Below, piece by piece: positions 24,901 to 36,392 of a stretch of DNA of 64,000 nt; position 1 is the stretch's first letter; the number at the start of each line of letters is the position of its first letter. Source of the stretch: Clitopilus passeckerianus (taxonomy: Eukaryota > Basidiomycota > Agaricomycetes > Agaricales > Entolomataceae); NCBI GenBank assembly GCA_944990035.1, contig CALYLX010000053.1, positions 1 through 64,000 on the forward strand, in the 5' to 3' direction. Made by a program: the position numbers and the translations under genes. The notes beneath the pieces are model-generated. The model saw nothing but the letters and a program-made list of their open reading frames with translations, had not been told where the DNA came from and ran no database searches.

Positions 24901-27389
24901 TATATCTCCCCGGACAAGCTTTACGGCTCGAAAGCACTGGCAGCCGTGAAGGCAGAGAACGCTGCTCTCGAAGGAAGGGAGGACGACGAAGCCACTGGGT
25001 CCAAAGCAGGAAAAGGTAGTGCAGGGAAGACCAAGAAGAAAGACAAGTACAAGGGTGGTCTTGTATTCGAACCCAAGCGAGGGCTATATGACAAGTTCAT
25101 CTTGGTCATGGACTTCAACTCGCTCTATCCGAGTATCATTCAGGAGTGGAATATTGATTTCACTACTGTGGAGAGCACGGAGGAATTTGATGAGGTCGGT
25201 TTCTGCGTCTCCCCTGATGACGACTCCTGATCATGTCCTTTCTGCAGAATGGCGAGGAGAAGATCCCCGAACCACCCAGTTCGGAAGTCCCTCAAGGCGT
25301 CTTACCCAGGCTTATCGCCACTCTCGTCAGTCGCCGAAGAGCAGTGAAATCACTCATGAAGGACAAGTCTGCTACGCCATCCCAACTACTGCAGGTGCGT
25401 TTTCCCCAACACTCCACGCTTCCTGGAGTCTTAGTTTCCCTGCAGTACGACGTGAAGCAAATGGCTCTCAAGCTTACCGCCAACTCCATGTATGGTTGTC
25501 TTGGATTCGAATATTCAAGATATTACGCTCGACCGCTGGCTGCTCTCACGACGTTCAAAGGTCGTGAAATCTTGACACATACCAGGGAGCTGGCCGAGAG
25601 CAAGGAACTTGATGTGCGTGGTCCTGGTACTGCTTCCTCTCTTTTGCTGACGCACCTTACATTTATAGGTTGTCTACGGAGACACGGACTCCGTGTTCGT
25701 CAACTCTGGTGTGACTGAACTCCCAGAGGCCTTGCGGATTTCAGCCGAGTTCAAGAAAGCCGTCAACGACACCTACAAACTTCTTGAGATCGACCTCGAT
25801 GGAATCTTCCAACGCCTGTTGCTTCTCCAAAAGAAGAAATACGCCGCCATTAAAGTCGAAGATGGCACCAGAACCAAGACGGAGGTCAAGGGTCTAGACA
25901 TGAAACGACGAGAGTACAGCGCTCTCTCGAAGAATGTATCACAGTAAGTGTGTCCTAACCCCAGACGAAGCCATGTTGACAGATATCAGGTATGTGCTTG
26001 AGCAAGTGCTGTCGGGGAGTCAACCGAAATAGCAGTTGAAAATATCCACGAGTACCTGCGTTCTGTCGGGGAAAACGTTCGAGCCGGCAAGGTACCACTT
26101 GATGAATTCATCATTTTCAAGGTATGTTGTACGCTATTAGCTATTGACCGCACGATACTGAGCTCCCATAAATAGCGGCTTGGCAAAGAACCTGAAGCGT
26201 ACCCCGATAAGAAAAGTCAACCTCACGTACAAGTCGCACTTAGGATGAAGGAAAGGGGTAGCACCGCTCGGTCTGGAGATGTCATACCTTACATATTCTG
26301 CTTGGATGATGAAGGAGACGAAGTTAAAACAAGTCAGGCCGAGCGAGCCAAACATCCCGATGAGTTGAGGAAGGCTGGGTCTGAGTTGAAGATTGGTAGG
26401 TGGTTTTCTGGACGTTTACACCATCATTTGACTGATTATTGGACCAGACTTCGATTACTACCTCTCCCATCAAGTCCTGCCGCCTATCGAACGTCTGTGT
26501 GATCCTATCGAGGGTACAGAGAGATCAAGGCTTGCAGAGTGCCTCGGTAAGAGGGGTTGAATTTGACCAAGGCTTGAGGGCTCACCACATATGTAGGATT
26601 GGATCCTTCTAGGTATCGGAACTCCACTGGGGGCCAGGAAGAGAATGTTTTCGCAACTTTCGATTCCCAGAAGACGGATGCTCAGCGCTATGCCAAGTGC
26701 AAACCGTTCCTTGTCAAGTGTCATTGCACGGCTGAGACTGCCTTCGAGCCTCTTTATAGTAGCAAGGTGAGTGGAATCACGGAATCTCCTTAGGTTGGCG
26801 TCAACTAACATGTCGGTCTCGAAGCCCCTTATCCTCAAATCGGAGGGCCCAACCTGTTTACGGTGCAAAGAGCCTATCAAAGTTGGGCGACTAGCGGTAC
26901 AGCTCGAAATCCAGATACGGAGCTATATCAACAAGTATTACGAGGGTTGGACACGATGCACGGATGAACAATGTCAGAATAGGACGAGAATGATGGGCGT
27001 CTACGGCAGGCGATGCGTCCTCTCATCATGTTCAAGCACTGTTGCATACGAGGTACTCGTCTTGCTCATCTCCTCCTGTTCATGCCATTTAACCTTGCAC
27101 TCTCCAATAGGTTACCGATGATGAGCTCTTTACGCAATTGCGATACTTCCGACATCTCTTTGACGGCGAGCATGCAGAGGCAGTGGCTGGTTCAGGTGAC
27201 TTTTCTCCCGAGTTTTCTCTAAAACGATCGCTTACATTCCATAATCAAGGTCAATCAGCAGTTAAGGGCATCGTCGTCAATAATCTACAACTGTTAGAAA
27301 TACTCCGCAACTGCGTGGACAAATATCTCGACCAATCGGCCACGAAATGGGTGGACCTCAACTCTTTATTTTCTTTTATGAAGTTCTAG
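21931..27389 (+). CDS. POL1: DNA polymerase alpha catalytic subunit
   Basis: This family-B polymerase extends primase-made RNA primers in the nucleus. The ATG at 21931 ([13 protein letters not shown]) leads to the N-terminal pol-alpha motif [19 protein letters not shown]. Next come an acidic linker, the inactive exonuclease-like region, motif [21 protein letters not shown], motif [21 protein letters not shown] and motif [11 protein letters not shown]. The C-terminal zinc modules ([25 protein letters not shown]) follow, and the end is [14 protein letters not shown]. The frame is rebuilt through more than a dozen introns of about 45-70 bases, for example 22015-22083. One oddity: after the intron ending at 25989 the conserved YVLEQVLSG runs into a stop (26030-26032) unless a fifth G is assumed at the GGGG run 26014-26017. 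All other exons are open. Rough length is 1,450-1,500 residues, as in other fungi. Confidence 0.95.
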
Positions 27390-27595
27390 TCCCATGCGCT
27401 TTCCTGTTCCTCCGTTTTCGTCTTGTCAGCTCTGTATCATGCTCAACTGTATAACTCTGCACATATTCAATGATAATACAGCTCATCAACGAAAAACACC
27501 CACAAACCTGTATCTGAACTCTTGTTGGTTATTCGAATCAGGTGGCCGCTTCTTGAGGTGGCACTTGCATCTGAACCTCCATCTTGGGCACGTCT

Positions 27596-28740
27596 TCAAC
27601 GTCCGCCTGTCCCGTTTTTGGGAGATAGAGATGGTGGCATTTGCAATACCGAGATGTGTGGATCGACAACATAGCTCTGTCCCCCCATGGGAGCAAGCTC
27701 GATTGGGCTACGGTGTTGGTCGTTAGCGAGCGTAGCGTCTTCTTCGTCGTGCAAGAGGAGCAATTGGACTATTCCCTCCATCCCTTGATAAGACGCCCAT
27801 GCTAGTGCAGTTCTTCCGGACGAGTCCTGGATGTTGATGTCAATGCGATCTTGCAGAAGTAACAGTCGAGCGATACCGATATGTCCACGATAAGCAGACC
27901 ATATCAGGGGGGTGCTGTTATGCAGGTTCCGTGAATTGATGTCTATACCATCCTTGGTCAGGAGAGAGCGCATGATATCGACAAGTCCTTTGTTTGGCGC
28001 TCAACCTAAGGGTGTCATGTGTTGAGCATCGGCTGTGTTAACGTCGATATCCTTCCTGGTGAGTAGATGGTCCAAATATTCTAGATATCCGTAATATGTC
28101 GCCTAGCTCAAGGGTGTTCTGCCGATGATGTCTCAGGTATTTGCACTAACATCCAGGGACTCACAGGCAAGCAACCAATTAACGATCGACAACTATGGGT
28201 GACTAGAAGTTACGGCGGAATGCAATGCCGTCCTCAGAATCCAGCGGAGGACTGAATTAGGGTCCACTTCTTCATAATCAAAAAGAGCCTCAACACATTT
28301 CGCACTCCTTCGTTCTGCAGCTAACGCAAGAGGGGGATAACCGTCGGGATCAAATCGTTCACCGCGCCGAATTGCAGAAAAGTCTGGCCGCCGTGGATGC
28401 CGGGTTGATGCCAGGCGGGGCGGTAGTGAGCGATCCAATATCTAGCAATAGGTCACACCACTCCTTGGTTCGCTTGGGATAGCTGACAGCTTGAAGCAGC
28501 TTGATAGTTCGAGTAGTATGATCGCATGCCAATTGAAGTGGTTTGAGGACATCCATGAGTCCTACCCCTCTCAATCTCCAGCTTTCTGGACTTAAGAATG
28601 GTAGCTCGTTTGGCGTCTGATAAGAGCAGTTGACAGTCTTTGTAAATTGCCATTGCAACTTGTTTGTTCAAACCGGCTTCCTCACCTAAAAATTCCGGTA
28701 GTTGACGCGATCTCAATGGAAAGAATGTTATGTGGCGCAA
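27596..28740 (-). pseudogene. Ankyrin-repeat protein pseudogene
   Basis: Ankyrin repeats are clear on the minus strand: NSTPLIWSAYRGHIGIARLL, GRTALAWASYQGMEGIVQLL and upstream GRTPLS-stop-ATYYGYLEYL. In the same frame there are stops at 28003-28001, 28105-28103, 28135-28133 and 28195-28193. Two of these replace the Trp of the repeat consensus TPLxWA (TGG to TGA or TAG). The one at 28135 is where other repeats have Gln or a similar residue. The N-terminal part (28740-28360) is in other frames and contains LNKQVAMAIYKDC and a further ankyrin-like block, DGYPPLALAAERRSAKCVEA. No death-domain, NACHT or other partner domain was seen. It is a decayed gene and probably not translated. Confidence 0.75.
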
Positions 28741-29304
28741 GTAAGTAAATATCTAGATCGCAATTTTTGACCCGCTTCCAGATTCAATTTCGACGTTCTG
28801 GTTTTGGCCATGCCATGGGCCTGGGCAAGTGCCATGGTCTAGGTCCGGCGTCTTGGCTACGTCACGTGGACAGTCGGCAAACCGCGCCGAGATTGTTGGT
28901 CGGGATCGGACCGAACTCATCGACGATTTTTATGAACTTAAGCATTAGCAAATGAGGTGCAATGAGGGAGAAGGATCTTGTGTATTCCCAGTGAATGGAT
29001 AGCTATTCGACACAGCACGGCTAGGTCGAGATTATCGAGTATTCATGTCATCTATTCTTTCTGACTTGAGAAACGAAGAAAGAACCTGATATTCATCTCG
29101 GGATTTGAATAATAGGTTTTGCTTGCAAAGCAAGATTTCTATAGTCATGGGGACTATTCGCGTTTTCACAACCAAATGATGTGAAGGATGTGGTTGCAAG
29201 TCAGGTTTGATATCGAATGGCAGTAATTGTAGCGTTTGGAGCGTTGGCACTTCGTGCTGATTGGTAGCGGGGGTAACGAATGACGTTCTTCTTTGGAGGT
29301 ACTG
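28741..29304. other. Intergenic region
   Basis: About 560 bases without a recognised gene or repeat, between the ankyrin relic and the 3' end of the flavin-reductase-like gene. Confidence 0.4.
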
Positions 29305-30177
29305 TTATACTTTCGGTCGGAGGAGGGGGCTCTCGATGCAGGAGGTATACCCGCGATGATAATAAATCAGCGGTTGCTTGTCCAGAGGTTCCTCGTCAAG
29401 CTCCTTGTGCTGAACATGTTCAATGCGAGTGACTTGAGCAATGAACAACTCCGAGCTGCTCCGAAGCTCTGCCTGCTTGACCTCCGCGTCACTTCTCGTA
29501 CCTTCCAACCGGCCGAGACCAGAAAGATATTGCAGATCGTGCAGAGGTATAGCCGGTGCCGCGAGATGACAAGTGAACGCGCCTAAACATCCGTCCAGAA
29601 CAGGTACCCCTTCAGCAGTGAGTGTATAAGGGACGGAGGAAAATGGGTGAGGGTATAGGTCTGCTCTTGAGAATTTGTGCGAGATAGATGCTTGCGCAGC
29701 CGAAAGGAGATTGATGACCATGGTGCCTTGCGAGTTGGAAGCGTTTTGAGTGGGATCGGAGGACACCTCCCAAGCGGTTTGGGAATGGTGCAAAGGTTCG
29801 TTCCGCCTCAGTATTGTGGCCATGCGAGAGGGTATCCTCAAGGCAAAGGATATGAGGGGGTATGGGACCATAGCTATGGACGTGAACGATGATAATGTAG
29901 CGCCATGGTAAGGATGTTCGTCAGCGACGGTTCCATTGCCGATATTGCGAGCAGTTACTACTGCAACCGGTTGAGCTGTCTTCCGCAGTAAATCCTTGAA
30001 CCGTTCGACGCTATTCTGGCGCTGCGGACTACCGCTGTAGTAGCGAGCTAATTGAACACGCTGCCGACCTCGAAGTTGGCAAGAGGATAGACACTTGGAA
30101 GTCGAGGTCACGATACCGGACATGCGAGCCTGTTGGACGATGCGGCGTTTTTCCAGATCAAACCCAAAAGGCATCAC
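29305..30177 (-). CDS. Flavin-reductase-like (FMN-binding split-barrel) protein, possibly mitochondrial
   Basis: A single-exon frame of 290 residues. After a basic, Ser-rich N-terminus (CLSSCQLRGRQRVQLARYYS) comes the flavin reductase-like domain. Blocks are LLRKTAQPVAVVTARN, YHGATLSSFTSIAMVPYPLI, SFALRIPSRMATILRR, then MVINLLSAAQ and GCLGAFTCHL. The end is QPLIYYHRGYTS, typical of the YY(R/H)RGY finish of these FMN-binding split barrels. They bind FMN and often reduce flavin with NAD(P)H; the physiological substrate of the fungal members is uncertain. The Arg-rich start with RYYS suggests a mitochondrial presequence. A second in-frame ATG at 30123 (MSGIVTSTSK) may be the true start. It is divergent from the transporter at 30679. 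Confidence 0.85.
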   Translation of the reverse strand: MMPFGFDLEKRRIVQQARMSGIVTSTSKCLSSCQLRGRQRVQLARYYSGSPQRQNSVERFKDLLRKTAQPVAVVTARNIGNGTVADEHPYHGATLSSFTSIAMVPYPLISFALRIPSRMATILRRNEPLHHSQTAWEVSSDPTQNASNSQGTMVINLLSAAQASISHKFSRADLYPHPFSSVPYTLTAEGVPVLDGCLGAFTCHLAAPAIPLHDLQYLSGLGRLEGTRSDAEVKQAELRSSSELFIAQVTRIEHVQHKELDEEPLDKQPLIYYHRGYTSCIESPLLRPKV

Positions 30178-30678
30178 ATTGGGCTGAGTCAGCCGGCTTT
30201 CGGATTGGTTCCTGTTGCCCGAGTCTTCTGCCGACGAAGGATCTTCTTTAGACCGGCCTCTTCTTGAATCTCATTGGCCATGTGTCTCCATGTGTCCAAC
30301 ACTAGCGCTTCAGAAATGTTCCCTGTGGTAATCTTTACTTGGGTTCCGCTGGAGTTTCGCCCTCACTTATAGTGATTGGAGGCTTAAATGGCGTTAACCT
30401 CAGCTCAACCATAATCCGCCTTTGTTCGACCCAGGTTCAACCCTTCATTGGCCCCCTCGGCAAGCCGTCTGACTCAGGCTATATCGATCTGGATTAGATA
30501 TCAAGAGCCAAAAGGATTTGAAACGTGGGCTTCTGCGTAAAGTACACCCGCCGGCCTGATATCGCTCGACAGGTAGGTTTTCGCATGTCATAGTCGTGAG
30601 CTTCTTTCATTGATCAAAACATTTAAATAGCCCACGAGTGGCACCGACCACCAGATCACACCATCTGATCGCCCAACC
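30178..30678. promoter_or_regulatory. Shared divergent promoter region
   Basis: A 500-base gap separates the start codons of the flavin-reductase-like gene (-) and the MFS transporter (+). A TTTAAATA element at 30622-30629 lies about 50 bases upstream of the transporter ATG and could act as its TATA element. No repeat or other gene is seen. Confidence 0.45.
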
Positions 30679-33056
30679 ATGCACTCCCCTGCATTGGAAG
30701 TTGGTCCTTCGAACAATGCATTGCGCGACGAGGGCGTTGTCGCGAAGTCGGTTGAGGATATTCAAGCTCCTCTGGATCCTCGATTGAGCCTAGCGTCGGG
30801 CCAGAATGATGTCACTCTCATTGGGACAAAGTCACCGTCGCTGAAGGCTTCCTCCGAAGACCTCAGCGAGAAAGGTGGAGCTGAGGAGCCTATCTATGTG
30901 AGTAGTTCTTCCCTATAAACCGCTGAATCGTGTCCATGATCTGATCTCGGCGTATAGATCGAATTCGAGGAAGGGGACAAGCGTAACCCGGACAACTTCA
31001 CCCTCAAGAAAAGATGTACCATCACTGCAATGGCAATTCTGTTCACGGTTATCTCAGGTGAATTCGGCGCGTGCTTTTTGCATCTTTCTGACCTGACCTC
31101 TCGTCCAGCATCTGCAGGGTCCGCCTATAACCTTGGCTTTGACCAGATGACCAAGGATTTAAACTGCACAGGATTCCAAGCTACCCTCGGCCTCAGCCTC
31201 TACGCGCTAGGTTTTGGTGTCACTCCACTTGTTACCGCTTCCTTCAGCGAAGAGTTCGGCCGACAGCCTTTGTACATTGCCTCTTCCATCGGCTTCCTCC
31301 TGATGTATCTGGCAATAGCTATGTACGTCCCCTGGTCTCTCATATACCGCACCCAACCTTATTTTGGCCTACAGGGCTAAGAATATCCAGACTGTCCTCA
31401 TATGTCGGTTCTTGCAAGGTGCCTTCGGCTCGACGGGAGCCACTATGGTTGGTGGTACAATAGCCGACATCTGGCCTCCCAGCCAGTAAGTGACTCATTG
31501 ATTCTCTGGTCTCGGCCTCGGTCAGCATGAACTAACATCCCCACTTCAGGCGCGGTTTACCGATGTCAATATTCGCCGTCGCTGCGATTGGAGGCACTGG
31601 ATACGGCCCTCTCATGGGCGGCTGGGTCGAGATGAATCCTCATCTGGGTTGGAGGTGGATTCAATGGATTCAGATGATGTACGTTTCTCAATTCATTCGC
31701 GTGTTGCCCCCCTGCTTTTCATCACGCTTGAGCTCCGGTCGAAGGCTAACCTCGCCCCGCTGTCAGATACTCTGGCGCTTATACACTCCTCGTGCCTTTG
31801 TTGATGGCGGAAACGCGGTCGGCCGTGCTCCTCACTCGCATTGCGAAGAAGCTCAGGAAGGAAACCGGGGATCGGAGGTACAGAGCTAGGGTGGAGGATG
31901 AGAGGGCGAGCTTAAGGACGATGATTTACATTTCCTGCACGCGGCCTGTCTGTACGTCGTTTCTTACCATGCGGTTGTTGAATGGCTAACGAGGCTGCCT
32001 GGCACAGACTTGATGACCACGGAACCAATTGTTGCAAGCTTCAGTCTGTGGATCGGGTTCCTTTGGGGCGTTTGTTACTGCATGATCGAGTATGTTTGAC
32101 TCCTGAATCGTTGGTTTATGCGCTAATATTCCTCAAGGTCCATCGGTGGAGCATTCAAGACCCTTCATGGCTTCAACAGCGGCCAAATTGGTCTAGCCTT
32201 CATCACTCTCATGTAAATCTTTTCTGGTGTACGATTTGGTCCCGGCTCACGAAATCCTTTCAGTGTCGGTTCTCTACTAGGCTTCGGCTCCAACTTCGTT
32301 CAGGCGTACCTTTACAAGTTAGTGATGATTTCTGCCGATCCGAAGCCTTATCTGATAACCCGTCCTTCCCTAGACGAGATCACCCTACAAAAGGTCCAGA
32401 GGCACGACTTCATTCTGCTTGCGCCGCAGCACCCATGATCCCCATTGGAATGCTGATCTATGCCTGGACATCCTACGCGCACGTTCATTGGATCGGTATG
32501 ATGTTTGGCATCACGGTATGTGGATCCTTCTCTCGGGAAAATATTATGGTCGCCTGACAGCATTTGACAACGACCAGATATTCATCTGGGGGACCTTCAT
32601 CGTATATCTTGCGGTTTTCTCGTATCTTGCGGATTGGTAGGTCCTTCCCGAAAAATTTAGGCCCTGTTTTTGTTGATCTGTATTCCGTAGCTATGGTCCA
32701 TTTGCGTCATCGGCCCTAGCTGGTCAGAGTCTAGCTCGTAGGTCCTTTCGGCTTCTCATGACCTCTCTTGGACACTCATTCGATCACCAGGAAACCTCAT
32801 GGGCTTCGCTTTCCCTCTCTTCACGGTTCAAATGTACGACAAGCTCGGTTACAGATGGGCTAACACCCTCTTTGGATTAATCGGAGCTGTCATGATGCCC
32901 ATACCATTTGTAGGTTCTTCTACTTCTCGAGAGTTCCGTGAGGTTGATGCTGTTGGTCTTTCGTAGGTCCTATTCTTCTACGGCCCGACAATCCGAAGTA
33001 AGAGCAAGTTCTCAAGAGCTGTCATGGAAGCCCAAGGGCAACCGAAGACACCCTGA
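30679..33056 (+). CDS. MFS multidrug-type transporter (DHA1-like)
   Basis: A proton-driven major-facilitator permease of the plasma membrane. The ATG at 30679 opens a cytosolic N-terminus of about 80 residues (MHSPALEVGPSN). Exons interrupted by roughly nine short introns then give RNPDNFTLKKRC, TM1 AMAILFTVIS, LGLSLYALGFGVTPLVTAS, the loop motif SEEFGRQPLY, RFLQGAFGSTGATMVGGT, GGTGYGPLMGGWVE, GWRWIQWIQMM, EPIVASFSLWIGFLWGVCY, GPEARLHSAC with PIGMLIYAWTS, SYLADWYGPFASSALAGQSL, FPLFTVQMYDKLGYRWAN and a basic tail ending GQPKTP. The loop and the TM5 region with repeated Gly fit DHA1 drug:H+ antiporters; the substrate is unknown. I see no frameshift when introns are removed, for example YLYK joined to RDHPTKGPEARL across the intron ending at 32373. 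Confidence 0.88.
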
Positions 33057-33413
33057 TCATACACCTCCCATCATCCGAAAATATAGACTGCGGTCCTGGG
33101 AGCAGACAGCTACCAGATGATCTTCCATAGACTTTCTTTTTCACATCTCAAGACAGATGATCTTACTATACTAAACTGAGTTCGCTTGACTCAGATTGCG
33201 AACACGACGGTTTCTTACTGATGACCAGAACGAATGGGATATCATAGGGTCAAAATTAGGGATACAATACTTCTATTTAATGCAATGCAATGCGATAATG
33301 ATGATGATGCGGGTAGAATGCTGGGTGGTGATATAGTCCGAAGTGCGATAATGAAGTAAAATCTATAAATTAAGGTGGAGATGCCTGGGGGGATCGAGGA
33401 CTGTGGGAGGTGT
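33057..33413. other. Intergenic region between convergent genes
   Basis: About 360 bases of 3' flank for the transporter and the DUF6534-like gene. It includes a short run of ATGC/ATG microrepeats at about 33280-33307. No gene is seen. Confidence 0.4.
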
Positions 33414-35312
33414 TTAGGAAGCATGAGCAGCCTCTTTTTGGGATTCGAGGACCCTTCGTATTTCGAGTGCGTCCTCGGAGGCGATTCTCCGGATTTCAAG
33501 CTACGCCGACCAAGTTAGCATGATGTAAAACCCGAAAGGTATGATGATAAAGTACTAACCCTTGGGGGTTCGTCACTGCTCAGGTCAGAGAACCGACCGC
33601 TATCTGGCGGCGAATGGGTGTTAGATACACCATTCATTGCTGTGGTACTCTCATCGCTTGGTGGGCTGGGCTTTCGGCGAACGCGTCGGACGGGCGAGGG
33701 AGTGATGACCTCTTGGTATTTCTCGGCTACGATTGTTTCTCTGCTGTTCAAATTTGAGAGCATGGCGTTGAAGTAGACTGGAAAGAAGGCACTCGTTGAT
33801 ACCGTGAATGGAATGAGAGTGAGAGGTTATACGCACGCTTGCTAAGAGTGAAGTAGATGCCCAGGAAGGTATATTCCCGTGGCCAGACCGAATACGTGAC
33901 CAGGGTGGCGATTGAGGCCAGTCCAGCAATCAGAGCTAAAAATGGATATCAATCAGTGTCAGCACATAAAATCATACTTTTTAACACGTACCGCTGTTGA
34001 TCACCAGTTGGACGATTGTATTGAGGAAAGAACTAGGTCTGAATTAACATGATGAACAGAAGAATGTTACACACTAGCCACTGTCTAACGTACCTGAGGC
34101 CAAAACGAGTCCTACTAGCAAGGAGGAGGAGAGGCCCGACCACAATTAGATCGGCGGCGACTCCTGCTGAAAGAGTAAAATAGATCAGGTACTATAGAAT
34201 CCAAAATTAGAGTGGTTAGGTGGATCCTTCAAGTTGAGGGCTTGGCGTACATTGATCTTATGCAAGTCCGCAAAAGTTTTGATGTCCCATTGGAATACTC
34301 GGACGCCACCCGCTAATATTAGTACGTCAGTGGATTCTTGTCAATCCCTGCTCATGACCTCTTACCGATTCCAGTCGCTAATGAATCACTTGAGCATGTC
34401 AAGTGTGAAAAGCCAAGGTGAAGACTCACAGAAAGACAGAAGGGATGCGACGAACTAAACGGTGGTCATTGGATGGTTGTCAGGAGAAGGTTTGAAAAGC
34501 CCTTACTGTGCAGGCAAAAAGAAAAACATTGCGGTCGAGCACTATGGGGCCAATGTTAAGTCCGAAGAGGATCATGATCAGAGGAACGGCGTACTGTGGT
34601 AGATTCTTCGGGCGAAGTGTCTGGAACGAGAGTTAGTCTTTGGAGAATAACCATTTTCTCTGAGACTTACAGCCGAATGAGTGTGAGCATGACTGACTAA
34701 AAAAAAAAGAAAATTCAGGAAAACGGCTAGGAAGATCTTCAGAAGGAACTCACATTCACGAAAATGGGAGCCTTGGGAGGAAATCAGTTTACGGAAGAGG
34801 AGTTTTCAACGAACAAACTCACGATAATCGACCTGCAAGACTATTTCAGTTTTGTCAAACGGCGAGCGAAACAGGGCACGCACCATCTAGTCTCCAGTGC
34901 TGCAGCAAAATCTCCATATCTCGTCACCAGATAAAAGTAAAGAGCGTGGGTGACGAAGGCGACGTTAACCGAGTCCAGCAGCCTAAGGCCAAGGTGAGTC
35001 CGAGCATGAAAAGATTTATAGAGTCACTGTACCATAGTCCGAAAACCTGCCCAAATCGGATACCTCAGTAACGGCCAAGACGGTGAAGAACGGTGAAGAA
35101 TTCATACCACGAGCCTGAACAGAATCGAATCCCTGTCTGTCTTGCGGAAGTACGTTAAGCTCTGCACAGTCGTGACTCCATAAAAGCTATCGTTCGGGGA
35201 AAGGAATAAGCCACAACCCCTTGCTGAAGATCGACTGATTGGTACTTACATGCCTGCAATCAGGTCACCCAGAAAGACTGCTCCCAGCTTGCTGTCGAGA
35301 TGGTACGACATG
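33414..35312 (-). CDS. DUF6534-like seven-helix membrane protein
   Basis: This is a basidiomycete-specific multi-pass membrane family of unknown function, sometimes described as receptor-like. The ATG at 35312 gives MSYHLDSKLGAVFLGDLIAG, matching the family's LGALxxG first helix. Then follow FYGVTTVQSLTYFRKTDRDS, LLDSVNVAFVTHALYFYLVT (compare LLDTLHxALxxHxxYYYLVT in relatives), YLIYFTLSAGVAADLIVVGP, LLLLASRTRFGLR, FLNTIVQLVINSALIAGLAS and YFTLSKLYFNAMLSNLNSRE. A Pro/Ser-rich cytosolic tail follows, and the last exon ends KEAAHAS. About ten small exons are involved. No frameshift was noticed, but some mid-gene exon borders are approximate. The family call rests on recalled consensus. Confidence 0.75.
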
Positions 35313-36392
35313 GTCACGGTTGCTTTGGCAAGAAGAAAGACGCATCCTCGAATGAAGAGAAGGTATATTAATATTCGGAGGTTGATCGTGGACGGACGGA
35401 GTACGTGTTTGAGTGGGAAGTGAGGATGTCGAGTTGATCACCCACCTCCGACACCGATGTCGGGATGTTGCCTCCTCATTTGGTGAGTCCGTGCGAACTC
35501 GTCAAACATATCAAAGCTGGTACAGCGAGTTGGAGCGCATTAGCTGCCAAGGACGTGCATCGACAGCCCATGACATTCAATGTGGAGTGCCCTCTCAACA
35601 ACTCTCAAACTCGCATTTCTGTGCAAGTGCACAAATCCGTTCAAAGCGTTAGGCACTTAACTGTAATCTCGGAGAAAAGAACACTACGGAGTGGCTTCAT
35701 TCATTTCAGACACGCTGCAAGAAAACGTCAAGCTGCTATCATAAAGCTTGACGGTCGAGAGATTGGATTTATGTGGAGCGGCATTTACCAAAACCTGGCG
35801 TTCGTTGACGCTTAATTGGGATTTCCGGCGTACTCCTCGATGATCTTCAGATGCATGGTCTAGATTAGCGTGATCTTTGATCTTCTGCGAAGGATCAACG
35901 CTGTATGAAGTCTGCACACATGGTGGCTTCGGTCAAGTGAAAATGGATGTTCGTCGGGAGGCGGTGCAATGGTCCGATTCAGTTGCGGGCGCCTAAGTCG
36001 GTGGCGCTTCATGTTGATAGCTATTTGTCAAAGGCTTCGCTGCCGTGGGTAAACGGAGAAGGAAGCGGCCCACACGGAAATCGTGTCCAGTGTCCACAGT
36101 CCTGGGTACACTACAGGCTCAAGGGCATCCGTTCGTGATTCCTTTGCTGATAATCTGTGGGCTTATCGAGTCTCATGAAATGGGGTGCTTTCATTTACTT
36201 CTGATCGACTTGCTTGATAGGGCCTAGGCACAGAATCAGTCAGCTTCTAACCCTTGTTACAGATGGATCATGGAAGCTGATATCTACAATTGAACTGAGC
36301 GCCCATTGTCCTTCAAATAGCTGTGGGCGGCAACTTCCAAGAATCACTTCTCCTCCTTCACTTCTCCCTCAAGAAGCTTGTGCCAACCAAGA
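35313..36392. other. Intergenic region between divergent DUF6534-like and calpain genes
   Basis: About 1.1 kb holding both promoters. A 116-codon plus-strand frame at 35465-35815 (MLPPHLVSPCELVKHIK...) has no recognised domain and weak support. Confidence 0.35.

Noticed and set aside
33280..33307. AATGC/ATG microrepeats
   Set aside because: Only a few units in a 3' flank; ordinary slippage sequence.
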